Assembly: GCF_021353295.2 (NCBI RefSeq)
Contig: NZ_CP120635.1
Location: 2,497,501-2,561,500 of the forward strand
Direction: 5' to 3'
Source: Pseudodesulfovibrio thermohalotolerans
GTDB lineage: Bacteria; Desulfobacterota; Desulfovibrionia; Desulfovibrionales; Desulfovibrionaceae
Length of the DNA stretch: 64,000 nucleotides
Below, piece after piece: positions 42,283 through 50,589 of the stretch. Every line of letters starts with the position of its first letter. Position 1 is the stretch's first letter. The notes under the pieces are model-generated. The model saw only the letters and a list, made by a program, of their open reading frames with translations. It ran no database searches and was not told where the DNA came from. Position numbers and translations under genes: made by a program.

Positions 42283-42299
42283 TATATCGAACCGATATA
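42283..42299. promoter_or_regulatory. LysR-type operator 1, upstream of the aldehyde oxidoreductase gene
   Basis: Perfect palindrome TATATCG-AAC-CGATATA. It lies between the aldehyde oxidoreductase start and the end of the molybdopterin-binding protein gene. A half-site ATATCA is at 42262. Confidence 0.6.
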
Positions 42300-42319
42300 C
42301 GTTGCCCAGCCCTCCCGGC

Positions 42320-43336
42320 CTATTTGCCGAAGGGGCAGACGGGGTAACGGCAGACATCACAGGTCGCGCAAAAACCGCCGTGTCCCAAGGCCACTATGTC
42401 CTCCCTGGCGACGGTCTCCCCGGCCAGCAGACGGGGGACCACCAGATCGAAGATCGAGGCGCGGTAGTACATGACGCAACCCGGCAACCCGAGAATGGGA
42501 ACGCCGTCCAGGTAGGCGAGAAGAAACATCACGCCCGGAAAGGTGGGGGAGCCGTAGGTGACTATCTCCGCCCCGGTCGCCCGGATGGCCGTCGGGGTCT
42601 GGTCGTCGGGATCCACGGACATGCCGCCGGTGACCACGATCATCTCCGCCCCTTCGGCGGCATAGGCCAGGATCGCGTCGCGGGTCATGGCCGGGTCGTC
42701 CGAGGTCAGTCGCTGCCCCATGACCGAAGAGCCGAGTCGGGAGAACTTCTTGCGGATGACGGGGCCGAAACGGTCCTTGATCCTGCCGCTGAAGACCTCG
42801 TTGCCGGTGGTCACCACTCCGACCTTGAGGGACCGGAACGGACGGACCGACACCACATGGCCGCACTCGGCGCAAATAGCCTCCACCCGGAGTATCTTTT
42901 CTTCCCGAACCACCAGCGGCACCACGCGAGTCCCGGCCACGGCGCGCGGTTCGGTCACCTGCTGGCCGTCGTGCATGGTGGCCAGGACGACCTCCTCAAT
43001 GGAGTTGATCCGATTCAACGCCTCCACGTTGACGCTGAGCAGCCCCGGCGACGCCTCGAAGTTGACGCGCCCCTCGCTGACTCCGGACAGGGTGATGCCC
43101 GGCCCGGCGGCGGCTTCGGCGATACGTCGGGCGGCCTCGTCCTCGTGGACCTGCCCTTCCTTCAAATCGAGAACGTAGACGTGCTCCTTGCCGATCTCCA
43201 GCATACCGGGGATATCCGCTTCGGTGATCACATGCCCCTTGCGAAAGGCCGGGCCTTTGGTTTCACCAGGTACGATGCGGGTCATGTCATGACACAGGAC
43301 CATGCCCACGGCGTCTTGAACAGGTACGGTCTTCAT
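42320..43336 (-). CDS. Molybdopterin-binding protein (MoeA/MogA-like domain) with C-terminal cysteine cluster
   Basis: A 338-residue protein related to MoeA: GMVLCHDMTRIVPGETKGP at the N-terminus and a MoCF-binding domain with GVVTTGNEVFSGRIKD, VVTGGMSVDPDDQTP and ILGLPGCVMYYRAS. It ends in CATCDVCRYPVCPFGK, a four-cysteine cluster not found in classical MoeA, which may bind iron-sulfur or zinc. Next to a Mo hydroxylase gene it probably inserts or checks the cofactor for that enzyme. I chose ATG 43336, directly after GGAGAGGGAG; an ATG eight codons earlier has a weaker site. Divergent from the LysR gene. Confidence 0.82.
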   Translation of the reverse strand: MKTVPVQDAVGMVLCHDMTRIVPGETKGPAFRKGHVITEADIPGMLEIGKEHVYVLDLKEGQVHEDEAARRIAEAAAGPGITLSGVSEGRVNFEASPGLLSVNVEALNRINSIEEVVLATMHDGQQVTEPRAVAGTRVVPLVVREEKILRVEAICAECGHVVSVRPFRSLKVGVVTTGNEVFSGRIKDRFGPVIRKKFSRLGSSVMGQRLTSDDPAMTRDAILAYAAEGAEMIVVTGGMSVDPDDQTPTAIRATGAEIVTYGSPTFPGVMFLLAYLDGVPILGLPGCVMYYRASIFDLVVPRLLAGETVAREDIVALGHGGFCATCDVCRYPVCPFGK

Positions 43337-43476
43337 ATACTCCCTCTCCGGGTATTTCATTCTTCATTCCGGAAGCAACCCGGTCATCCCGCCCTGTGGC
43401 GGCCGGGTTCATTCCACTGCTTCCGAAACTACGGAGAAAATAACCCTTGGGTAAAATACCATTTGTCGTATAGGGT

Positions 43477-43493
43477 TATATCAAAATGATATA
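43477..43493. promoter_or_regulatory. LysR-type operator 2, between the molybdopterin-protein and lysR genes
   Basis: Perfect palindrome TATATCA-AAA-TGATATA, 64 bases before the lysR start and 141 bases before the divergent gene. Confidence 0.6.
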
Positions 43494-43556
43494 GTACGGT
43501 TTCTTTTCGTTCAGCTTCGACTACGCGCCAGAACCTACACCACCGGAAGAACGACG

Positions 43557-44510
43557 ATGAACTTCACCAAGCTGCTGTACTTCAAGACGATCGTTGAACA
43601 GGGACAGATCAGCCGCGCGGCCCGCGTCCTGCACATGTCCCAACCGCCGCTCAGCCAGCGCCTCAAGGAGCTGGAAGAGGAACTGAACGTCACGCTCATC
43701 GAACGCTCGGGTGCCAACTGGGCCGTCACCAGCGAAGGCAAGGCCCTGTATCAGCGCGCCCTGGACATCCTGGACCTGGTCAACGGCATTCCCGACGAAA
43801 TCCAGGCATCGCGGCTGGGCGTGGAGGGGCTGGTCACCATCGGCTGCACCACCCTGTCCATCACCCTGCTCACCGAATTCATCCTCCATCTGAACAAGCT
43901 CCACCCCCGCGTCCGCACCCGGTTGCTCATCGACGACAGCACTGTGCTGAAGCACAAACTGCTTGAACACGCCATCGACTTCTGCGTGACCATCCTACCG
44001 TACACGGAAACCCGGCTGCACCTTGCGCCGCTCAAGCCTACCCCGTCCATGCTCGTGGTCCCCCCGTCCATGGCCGAACCGCCATTCACGAAGGCCTCGA
44101 CTCCCGGCGCGGAGCTGGACATCCGGGAACTCCATGACAAGCCCCTCGTCATCTTCCGGCGTTTCGACGGCGGCGGCACCTACATGAAGACCATGGACTT
44201 CTTCCATGAATACGAGGTCAAACCGCGCATCATCATGGACAGCCCGGACGGTCGTATTCTCCTCGACATGCTGGAACAGGGGCTGGAGGCCATGGCCATG
44301 GTCCCTGGCAGCGAAATACCGGAACACATCCGCAAAAACTTTGTTCTATGCAACCTCCCGGACTTCTTTCCGAAGGTTCACCCCTGCCTGGCGCGGGTCG
44401 ACAACCGCTACCTGCCACGCGCCTCCAGAACCGCCTGGAAGGAATTGTGCGCCTTCGTCAGCCGGACCGATCCCGGACTGGAAGTCCCATCCCCGGAAAG
44501 TGCCGGTTAG
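43557..44510 (+). CDS. LysR-family transcriptional regulator
   Basis: A 317-residue regulator. The N-terminal winged helix (LLYFKTIVEQGQISRAARVL, QPPLSQRLKELEEEL) is typical, followed by a LysR substrate-binding domain from about residue 90. It is divergent from the molybdopterin-binding protein gene and lies within a set of genes that share a palindromic site with the T-N11-A shape of LysR operators. It probably controls its neighbours in response to a small metabolite, perhaps an aldehyde or acid. GAACGACG precedes the ATG, a weak ribosome site. Confidence 0.92.
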   Translation: MNFTKLLYFKTIVEQGQISRAARVLHMSQPPLSQRLKELEEELNVTLIERSGANWAVTSEGKALYQRALDILDLVNGIPDEIQASRLGVEGLVTIGCTTLSITLLTEFILHLNKLHPRVRTRLLIDDSTVLKHKLLEHAIDFCVTILPYTETRLHLAPLKPTPSMLVVPPSMAEPPFTKASTPGAELDIRELHDKPLVIFRRFDGGGTYMKTMDFFHEYEVKPRIIMDSPDGRILLDMLEQGLEAMAMVPGSEIPEHIRKNFVLCNLPDFFPKVHPCLARVDNRYLPRASRTAWKELCAFVSRTDPGLEVPSPESAG

Positions 44511-44527
44511 CCCCCGTCGACGCGAAA

Positions 44528-44562
44528 ATGCCCACATCCGGCGATGGCCGGACATGGGCAAC
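44528..44562. terminator. Hairpin between convergent lysR and membrane-protein genes
   Basis: GCCCACATCCGGC pairs with GCCGGACATGGGC (two mismatches) around a short loop. No strong T run. Confidence 0.5.
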
Positions 44563-44588
44563 AGGAGGTCGGAGAAGGCTCCCAGGGA

Positions 44589-45698
44589 CTAGCGCCGGAC
44601 CGGCCAGAATCCGAAATACGCCGTCATGGTCACGATCACCGGAAAAGTGACGGACAACAGGGCGCTGGACAGCCACAATTCGAGGGTGTAGGCGGGTGCG
44701 CCGGACGACAGTGCCATCCCGGTCAGATACGGACCGGCGGCCGCGAATACGTAATACATCAGATATGCGTAGACCGAGGCCAGCAGGGTCAGCAGAATCC
44801 CCCGCAAAGGCTGGCCCACCCCGGCGAACAGGCGGTGCTGCATGAGGTTGTCGACCAGAAAGACCCCGAAGGTGAAACCGACCGGGACCTTGACCAGATA
44901 GACCACCGTGTCCATGCCCACCCCCTTCACGAACACGACCCAGCAAACCAACGACATAAGCAGGGCCACGAGGGTCGCGACGAGCTTCACCACATGGGGC
45001 TGCCGCCTGCCGATCAGGCCGGTCACAAGGGTCATGTCCGAAAGGGTCAGGATCAGAATCGCCCCGCCCAATGTCACGAAAAACGAGATGGCGGACCAGG
45101 CGTCCAGCAGACCTCGCGGGTCCAGCGATTGCACATAGACGTGCGTACCGATCAGAAAGGAATAGTCGAACAGGAGGCAGAACAATGCGTATGCGATGGA
45201 GTAGCATGTCGCCAGGGTCCCGACTCCCAGCCACAGCGGGTGTCTGAGGAACAGGTTCAGCGGCCAGCCCCGCATGAGCAGGATCATCCAGAAGGTCACG
45301 ACGATACTCAGGATCGAGTAATGCAGCAGCATCGGCGTGGGCGGGGCAACGCTCCGTCCCACCATGCTGAAGACGGCCAATGCCGCGAGCATGGCCCCTC
45401 CAGCCGTCATCAGGGTCAGAGCCGCACCTTTGGCCGGTTGCGGCAGGGCCGCAATGGAGGCCGGGTAGCCGCAGCGCCACAGCACCGAGACGACCAACTG
45501 CACAGGCACGGCGCACATGAAGAGGAAAGCCCCCCATGTGGAGAGAAGCTCGTGTCCAAGGGCGTACAAAATAAGGAAAGCAACACCCAGTATTATTGCA
45601 AAGGCCCCGGCCCCCTGCACAAACAACTGCGTTGTCTCGCCACCGCCCGCAACGGGCTTTGCGGAAATGTTCTCATTAATTCCTTGCGATTCGGCCAT
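44589..45698 (-). CDS. Polytopic membrane protein of unknown family
   Basis: A 369-residue protein with about ten hydrophobic segments from residue 30 to the end, among them AFAIILGVAFLILYALGH, TLMTAGGAMLAALAVF, MLLHYSILSIVVTFWMI and LVATLVALLMSLVCWVVF. Charged loops such as MRGWPLNLFLRHP and LIGRRQPHVVK lie between. No transporter signature recognised. Its place beside an aldehyde oxidoreductase module, with a matching palindrome 102 bases upstream, suggests a transporter or sensor for the same pathway; this is inference. ATG 45698 follows GGGGG at five bases; an ATG four codons earlier has none. Confidence 0.7.
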   Translation of the reverse strand: MAESQGINENISAKPVAGGGETTQLFVQGAGAFAIILGVAFLILYALGHELLSTWGAFLFMCAVPVQLVVSVLWRCGYPASIAALPQPAKGAALTLMTAGGAMLAALAVFSMVGRSVAPPTPMLLHYSILSIVVTFWMILLMRGWPLNLFLRHPLWLGVGTLATCYSIAYALFCLLFDYSFLIGTHVYVQSLDPRGLLDAWSAISFFVTLGGAILILTLSDMTLVTGLIGRRQPHVVKLVATLVALLMSLVCWVVFVKGVGMDTVVYLVKVPVGFTFGVFLVDNLMQHRLFAGVGQPLRGILLTLLASVYAYLMYYVFAAAGPYLTGMALSSGAPAYTLELWLSSALLSVTFPVIVTMTAYFGFWPVRR

Positions 45699-45799
45699 CA
45701 ATACCCCCATTCTACATATTGTTCACATGCACAGGTCAAGATTTGCGGATATAGACCAGAATCGACCCGCAAATGAAAATACTGTTTGCAACACGAATC

Positions 45800-45816
45800 C
45801 ATATCGAACGGATATA
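45800..45816. promoter_or_regulatory. LysR-type operator 3, upstream of the membrane-protein gene
   Basis: CATATCG-AAC-GGATATA, differing from operator 1 at two positions. Confidence 0.5.
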
Positions 45817-45905
45817 CCTCTTCGGGCGATGGACTACGGGCCCGGGGCTGCGCATGGGCGCGCGCAAAAAACGATATGTGGAGCCTGATTTTAGGACTTT
45901 TTTTA

Positions 45906-46015
45906 GGGGCTATACCAGATAACCCCTCTGGGTTCTCGGTATGGCAATGCGAAAAAGTCGTTTGAGCCAGAAAAAGCAGCTCCGATTGATTGAGCATTTT
46001 GTGGCTGGCAGAAGT
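45906..46015 (+). mobile_element. 5' end of an IS1595-type element with truncated transposase
   Basis: The terminal sequence GGGGCTATACCAGATAACC and the transposase N-terminus MRKSRLSQKKQLRLIEHFVA (ATG 45941) fit IS1595-like elements. Similarity stops after about 25 codons. Confidence 0.6.
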
Positions 46016-46048
46016 GGCCTCGGTTCTTCGGACCACCGAGCGACGAAT

Positions 46049-46373
46049 TTAAGGTGGACATGATAACGAGCTACGCCGCTCTTTCGGCCCAGGCCAGAGG
46101 GGCTAGGCCCGCCGCAGATCGCTTCCCGTTTCCAGTTCCCGCATATAACCGCTTTCGTGTTTCAGTGAATGCAACAGGCGCCCAATAATGATGTTGTCCA
46201 TCCATCGGCCACAGCCATCCCTGGGGGTGCACGCCGTACTTGCTGGCGAGTTCCGACAAGGTGTGTTTGCCGGACAAGGCATCCAGGACGACTCGGGCTT
46301 TGAATTCCGCGCTGAAACGTTTTCTCGTCTTGGCCATGAATTGCCTCCTTCGGGCAATTTATGGCCACCTTAT
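46049..46373 (-). mobile_element. Internally deleted IS3-family remnant
   Basis: The minus strand joins the first 38 residues of an OrfA (MAKTRKRFSAEFKARVVLDA to KYGVHP) directly to an out-of-frame OrfB end (GRWMDNIIIGRL, SLKHESGYM). The short sequence AAGGTGG at one end and its complement at the other suggest both termini remain. Confidence 0.7.
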
Positions 46374-46493
46374 CGAGTGATCCAGTTTTCCGAAGCCACT
46401 TCTAATGTCCCAAGAAAACACCCTCCAAGGGCAAATCCCTTCTTGGTCATCGTGGCCGGTCACTTGTTTCGCAATAACGATTTGCCAAAACCG

Positions 46494-46620
46494 CGTGTCA
46501 CCCAAGTGCCATTTTCAACGGGAACTATGCTTTTTGTGGTGGATATGGCGTTTTCAATCCATTGAAAGGACATAGGTAAGCGACCTTCCGGTTGATTGTT
46601 TACGGACTTTCACGCCGTTA
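46494..46620 (+). repeat. Long direct repeat, copy 2, ending in tRNA-Glu anticodon sequence
   Basis: Matches 36568-36691 in the same direction. The end TACGGACTTTCACGCCGTTA is the full anticodon arm of a tRNA-Glu (TTC). What follows is not tRNA but the right arm of element B. Confidence 0.85.
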
Positions 46621-46664
46621 CCAACCTCTATAACTGACCCTGCCCACCACCAGTTGCTGAAGCT

Positions 46665-46685
46665 GGGTCAAAGTGGTAGGTCAAA
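46665..46685 (+). promoter_or_regulatory. Right-end recombinase arm site of element B
   Basis: GGGTCAAA at 46665 and AGGTCAAA at 46678, 13 bases apart, as at 23336 and 23349. Confidence 0.5.
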
Positions 46686-46769
46686 AGCAATAACGAAGGA
46701 CACGCTGAAACAGAATAGATTCATAAAATCAATGCATTGCCGCATATCCGAAAGATCAGGACTTCCGAG

Positions 46770-46786
46770 TCTTCTCTTCGGCACCA
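46770..46786 (+). repeat. Attachment core, copy 3 (right border of the islands)
   Basis: The same 17 bases as the tRNA-Leu end. A different tRNA-type terminator (AGGGCCGCA with TGCGGCCCT, about 46799-46830) follows, probably the original downstream sequence of tRNA-Leu. Confidence 0.85.
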
Positions 46787-47078
46787 TCGATTGAAACAGG
46801 GCCGCAGCCATCAGGTTGCGGCCCTTTTCGTGTCCACCGACTTCTGCTTCAATTTTTCGTTCCCTGCCGCCCTTGCACCCAAGGGACTCCATGGACAATC
46901 GAAAGGGATTCGACTACATGCGGAGACGCGGCCCGCACTCCGCATCCTTGCCCCGCGATACGGTCGAAACCGGCGTCGGTCGAGCCTTTCCGGGGGGCCA
47001 GCCTCGACGACTGACGAAAGCCATTGGGCGCTGGGAGACGGACCATTTCATTTTTTCATGAAAATGACGCCGTTTCCG
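46787..47078. other. Non-coding stretch after the island border
   Basis: Apart from the terminator at about 46799-46830, nothing recognisable. Short open frames have no similarity. Confidence 0.4.
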
Positions 47079-47105
47079 TATAGTAATGCGCGAAATGGCC
47101 GATAC
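47079..47105 (+). promoter_or_regulatory. Probable sigma-28 (FliA) promoter of the chemoreceptor gene
   Basis: TATAGTAA at 47079-47086, 11 bases, GCCGATAC at 47098-47105; consensus TAAAGTTT-N11-GCCGATAA. It lies 37 bases before the chosen ATG at 47143. Confidence 0.55.
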
Positions 47106-47142
47106 TGTTCTTGTCAATACATTCAAAGACGTTGAGGATCCA

Positions 47143-48948
47143 ATGTTCGCCAATTTGAGCTTGAAGTTAAAAGTGCTGGCCCTGGCCCTGCTCGGGCCGG
47201 TCATCGTCGCTACCGTACTGTCCGTCCACCAGGCCATCCAGATCCGCAACGACGCCGAAAGCGGCATCGTCCAGCAAAGCCGGGCACTCATTCTCATGGC
47301 CGAGGCCGCCCGCAACGAAATGGCCAAGAAGCTGAACATGGGCATCATGGTCCCCTTCGATCAGCTCGACACACAGGAAAAACTCCTCGAATCCATCCCG
47401 GTCATCACGGCCATCAACATCGCCAAGCAAAAGGCCGAGGATCTGAATTACAATTTCCGGGTCCCCAAGGTCGCCCCCAGGAACCCGATCAACAAACCCA
47501 CGCCCATTGAGGAAAAGGTGCTGGCCGAACTCAAGGCCAAGAACCTGAATGAAAAAATCCTCATCGAGAACAACGAAATCCGCTATTTCCGCCCCATCCG
47601 CCTGACCAAGGAATGCCTGTACTGCCACGGCGACAACAAAGGCGACCGCGATCCCGTCGGCGGCGTCAAGGAAGGCTGGAAGGAAGGCGAGATTCACGGC
47701 GCGTTCGAAATCATCACATCTCTGGACGAGGTAAACGCCAGCGTATTCTCGTCCGAATTGTACGCAGCCCTGGAAACCACGGCCGTGCTCCTGGCCGTGG
47801 GCGTCCTGGTCTGGTTCCTGGTCAAGATCATCATTGTCGGCCCGCTCTTCCGCATCCGCACCTACGCCAAGTCCGTGGCGGACGGCGACATCGACGCCGA
47901 GCCGGAAGGACACTTCGCGGCCGAACTGGGCGTCGTCAAGGAAGCCATTCAAACCATGGTCGGCAACCTCAGGGCGAAAATGCTCGAAGCCGCCCAGAAG
48001 CAGGACGAAGCCGAATACGCTCAGGGCGTGGCGGAAAAGGCCATGGAAGACGCCAAGGCCCAGGAAGCCCGAACCAACCAACTGCTGACCACCATGAAGC
48101 GCATCGCGGGTGAAGCCTCCCTCATCGCCGAGCAGGTCACTTCGGCCGCCGACGAAATCTCCGCCCAGGCCGAACAGGTAAGCAAGGGGGCCGAGGTCCA
48201 GCGCGACCGCACCACCCAGACCGCCACGGCCATGGAGGAAATGAACGCCACGGTTCTCGAAGTGGCGCGCAATTCCTCCAACTCCGCCGAATCAGCGGCC
48301 AATGCCCGCACCGAGGCCCAGGAAGGGGCCAAGATCGTGCGCAAGGCCACGGACGCCATCCGCGAGGTCCACGACCTGACCTCCACCCTCAAGCAGTCCA
48401 TGGACCAGCTCGGCAATCAGACCACGGACATCGGGCAAATCATGAACGTCATTGAGGACATCGCCGACCAGACCAACCTCCTGGCCCTCAACGCCGCTAT
48501 CGAGGCGGCCCGTGCGGGCGAGGCGGGACGCGGTTTCGCCGTGGTCGCCGACGAGGTCCGCAAGCTCGCGGAAAAAACCATGGCCGCCACCAAGGAGGTC
48601 GGCGACGCCATCCAGGTCATCCAGGACGCCGCGACCGCCAACATCCAAAGCGTGGACTACGCGGCCAAGGTCGTGGAACAAGCCACCAGCCTGGCCAACA
48701 GCTCCGGCGAAGCCCTGGACTCCATCGTCAAATTCGCCGACGACACCTCCGGGCAGGTACAGTCCATCGCCACCGCCGCCGAGGAGCAGTCCGCCGCCTC
48801 CGAGGAAATCAACCGGGCCGTGGACGACATCAACCACATCGCCACTGAAACGGCGGAAGGGATGAACCAGTCGGCCGAAGCCATCAACAAGCTGGCCAAG
48901 CTCTCCAACCAGCTCCATAAGCTCATCGAGGAAATGAACGCCCACTAG
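47143..48948 (+). CDS. Chemoreceptor with periplasmic c-type haem sensor domain (Tll0287-like)
   Basis: A 601-residue methyl-accepting protein. A membrane segment (about 6-28) precedes a periplasmic Tll0287-like domain (about 30-215) containing [18 protein letters not shown], a CxxCH haem-attachment motif, so it may sense redox state, oxygen or nitric oxide. A second membrane segment ([19 protein letters not shown]), HAMP, a coiled coil and the signalling tip [20 protein letters not shown] follow. I chose ATG 47143, with GAGG five bases upstream; an ATG 19 codons earlier falls inside the promoter. Confidence 0.9.
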   Translation: MFANLSLKLKVLALALLGPVIVATVLSVHQAIQIRNDAESGIVQQSRALILMAEAARNEMAKKLNMGIMVPFDQLDTQEKLLESIPVITAINIAKQKAEDLNYNFRVPKVAPRNPINKPTPIEEKVLAELKAKNLNEKILIENNEIRYFRPIRLTKECLYCHGDNKGDRDPVGGVKEGWKEGEIHGAFEIITSLDEVNASVFSSELYAALETTAVLLAVGVLVWFLVKIIIVGPLFRIRTYAKSVADGDIDAEPEGHFAAELGVVKEAIQTMVGNLRAKMLEAAQKQDEAEYAQGVAEKAMEDAKAQEARTNQLLTTMKRIAGEASLIAEQVTSAADEISAQAEQVSKGAEVQRDRTTQTATAMEEMNATVLEVARNSSNSAESAANARTEAQEGAKIVRKATDAIREVHDLTSTLKQSMDQLGNQTTDIGQIMNVIEDIADQTNLLALNAAIEAARAGEAGRGFAVVADEVRKLAEKTMAATKEVGDAIQVIQDAATANIQSVDYAAKVVEQATSLANSSGEALDSIVKFADDTSGQVQSIATAAEEQSAASEEINRAVDDINHIATETAEGMNQSAEAINKLAKLSNQLHKLIEEMNAH

Positions 48949-48973
48949 CGGCGGACATGCGACAAAAACAACC

Positions 48974-49004
48974 AAGGCGCGGGCATCCCCCGCGCCTTTT
49001 TTTT
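48974..49004 (+). terminator. Terminator of the haem chemoreceptor gene
   Basis: AAGGCGCGGG pairs with CCCGCGCCTT around a short loop, followed by eight T. Confidence 0.88.
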
Positions 49005-49191
49005 CGCCCGGCCTCCGGCCCATTATTCCGGCAGGCCCTCCATGCCAGCACCGTGAGCGGCGCGCATTCCGATATTTTTACTCCAGAAATCGCCAAAAGG
49101 CCCAGCCGACACGGCATCCCCGCTTGTCATCCAAGCGACGTTTCATTATGGTTCACTGGCTTGTGAAAAATCGTTCAACCGAAGGACATCC

Positions 49192-50580
49192 ATGGCCATA
49201 GCCGACCCGGCAGCGCTGATACGCAACCTATCGAACAAGCAGGGACTTGCCGCCCTTCTGGACGTGCTGCCACTGGGCGTGGCCATCATGGATAGGAACG
49301 GCACGCTGTTGGCCGTGAACAGGAACTACGAGTCCCTGACCGGGGTGAACGGCGACCAGGTTCTCGGCATCCGCTGCCAACACGCCCTGCGCTCGGACTA
49401 CTGTATGCGAAAGTGCCCCATGCGGAGCGGCTGGACGGACAAGCGGACCCGGACCCTGGAGACGAACATCATCAATCGCGACCGGGAAAAACTCAGCATC
49501 CACCTGACCCTGGCGCCGCTCGTGGCCGACGACGGCTCCATCCGCGGGGTCATAGAGACCCTGATGCCAGCATCGATCCACGCCCTGGACGAGATCGTCA
49601 GCGGCGTTTCCGGGCTCGGCGAGTTGGTGGGCCGCAGCCCCGAGGTGCGCAAGATATTCTCCATGACCCCGTCCATCGCCCAGACGGATTCCCCGGTGCT
49701 CATCACCGGAGAAACCGGCACCGGCAAGGACATGCTGGCCGAGGAGATCCACAAGGAATCCGACCGCGACGGCCCCTTCGTCAAGGTGAACTGCGGCGCG
49801 CTGCCCGTGCCGCTGCTGGAGTCCGAACTATTCGGGCACACCAAAAACGCCCTGCCGGGCGCGGACCAGGCCAAGCCGGGCAGACTGCGCATGGCCCACG
49901 GCGGTACGCTCTTCTTCACCGAAATCGGCGACCTCCCCCTGCCCTTGCAGACCAAGCTGCTGGCCTACATGGACGACCATGCCGTCCGGCCCATCGGCTC
50001 CACCAAGGTTGTCCATACAGACGTGCGCATCATGGCCGCCAGCCACTACGACCTGGAGGACATGGTCCGGCGAAAACGGTTCCGGCGCGACCTGCTCTAC
50101 CGGCTGAACGTCATCCGACTGCACTTGCCGCCCTTGCGCGAACGGGGCGAAGACCTGCTCCTTCTCCTGGACCACTTCCTGAAGATGTTCCAGGTCCGCT
50201 ACGGCAAGAAGGTCGACCGTTTCTCCAAAAACGTGGAAACCCTGCTGCGCTCCTATGAATTTCCCGGCAACATCAGGGAGCTGCGCAATCTCATCGAGTA
50301 TGCGGTCAACTTCTGTGACACCAACGTCATCCGAATGCGCCACCTGCCCGGTTACATGCTCCACGCGCCGAACCTGCCCGAAAACCTGTCCATCCCCCAA
50401 AGGCCGGTGGAAACGGGCGCGGTCCTGGCCGCCCCGCCCGAACGATGGGAGGACGTGCAGCGCAAAATGATAATGGAAGCGCTGGTCAAAACCGGCGGCC
50501 GCAAGTCCAAGGCCGCCGAACTGCTCGGCTGGGGCCGCTCCACCCTGTGGCGCAAGATGAAACACTTCGGCATCGAATAG
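49192..50580 (+). CDS. Sigma-54-type regulator with PAS domain and degenerate AAA+ motifs
   Basis: A 462-residue regulator: a PAS domain (20-130) with cysteines in GIRCQHALRSDYCMRKCPM, an AAA+ domain (about 145-380) and a Fis-type helix-turn-helix (GGRKSKAAELLGWGRSTLWR). Walker A is intact (GETGTGKD), but the Walker B aspartate is Thr (TLFFTEIGDL instead of LFLDEIG). The GAFTGA loop that contacts sigma-54 reads NALPGA. It may therefore bind DNA without activating sigma-54 promoters in the normal way. It overlaps no neighbour; a NifX-like gene follows after nine bases. Confidence 0.88.
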   Translation: MAIADPAALIRNLSNKQGLAALLDVLPLGVAIMDRNGTLLAVNRNYESLTGVNGDQVLGIRCQHALRSDYCMRKCPMRSGWTDKRTRTLETNIINRDREKLSIHLTLAPLVADDGSIRGVIETLMPASIHALDEIVSGVSGLGELVGRSPEVRKIFSMTPSIAQTDSPVLITGETGTGKDMLAEEIHKESDRDGPFVKVNCGALPVPLLESELFGHTKNALPGADQAKPGRLRMAHGGTLFFTEIGDLPLPLQTKLLAYMDDHAVRPIGSTKVVHTDVRIMAASHYDLEDMVRRKRFRRDLLYRLNVIRLHLPPLRERGEDLLLLLDHFLKMFQVRYGKKVDRFSKNVETLLRSYEFPGNIRELRNLIEYAVNFCDTNVIRMRHLPGYMLHAPNLPENLSIPQRPVETGAVLAAPPERWEDVQRKMIMEALVKTGGRKSKAAELLGWGRSTLWRKMKHFGIE

Positions 50581-50589
50581 GCGGCCTTC

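Larger units (their letters stand above)
23442..46786 (+). mobile_element. Integrative element B (23.3 kb)
   Basis: Bounded by attachment copies 2 and 3, with an intact tyrosine recombinase gene starting 154 bases inside the left end. Cargo: a second recombinase gene, several insertion sequences, a giant glycosyltransferase/kinase/methyltransferase gene with a LOG-family gene, and an aldehyde oxidoreductase module. The interior is a mosaic: a tRNA-Glu fragment and a long direct repeat at 36568 and 46494 show that the right-hand 9.9 kb came from another site. Confidence 0.75.
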
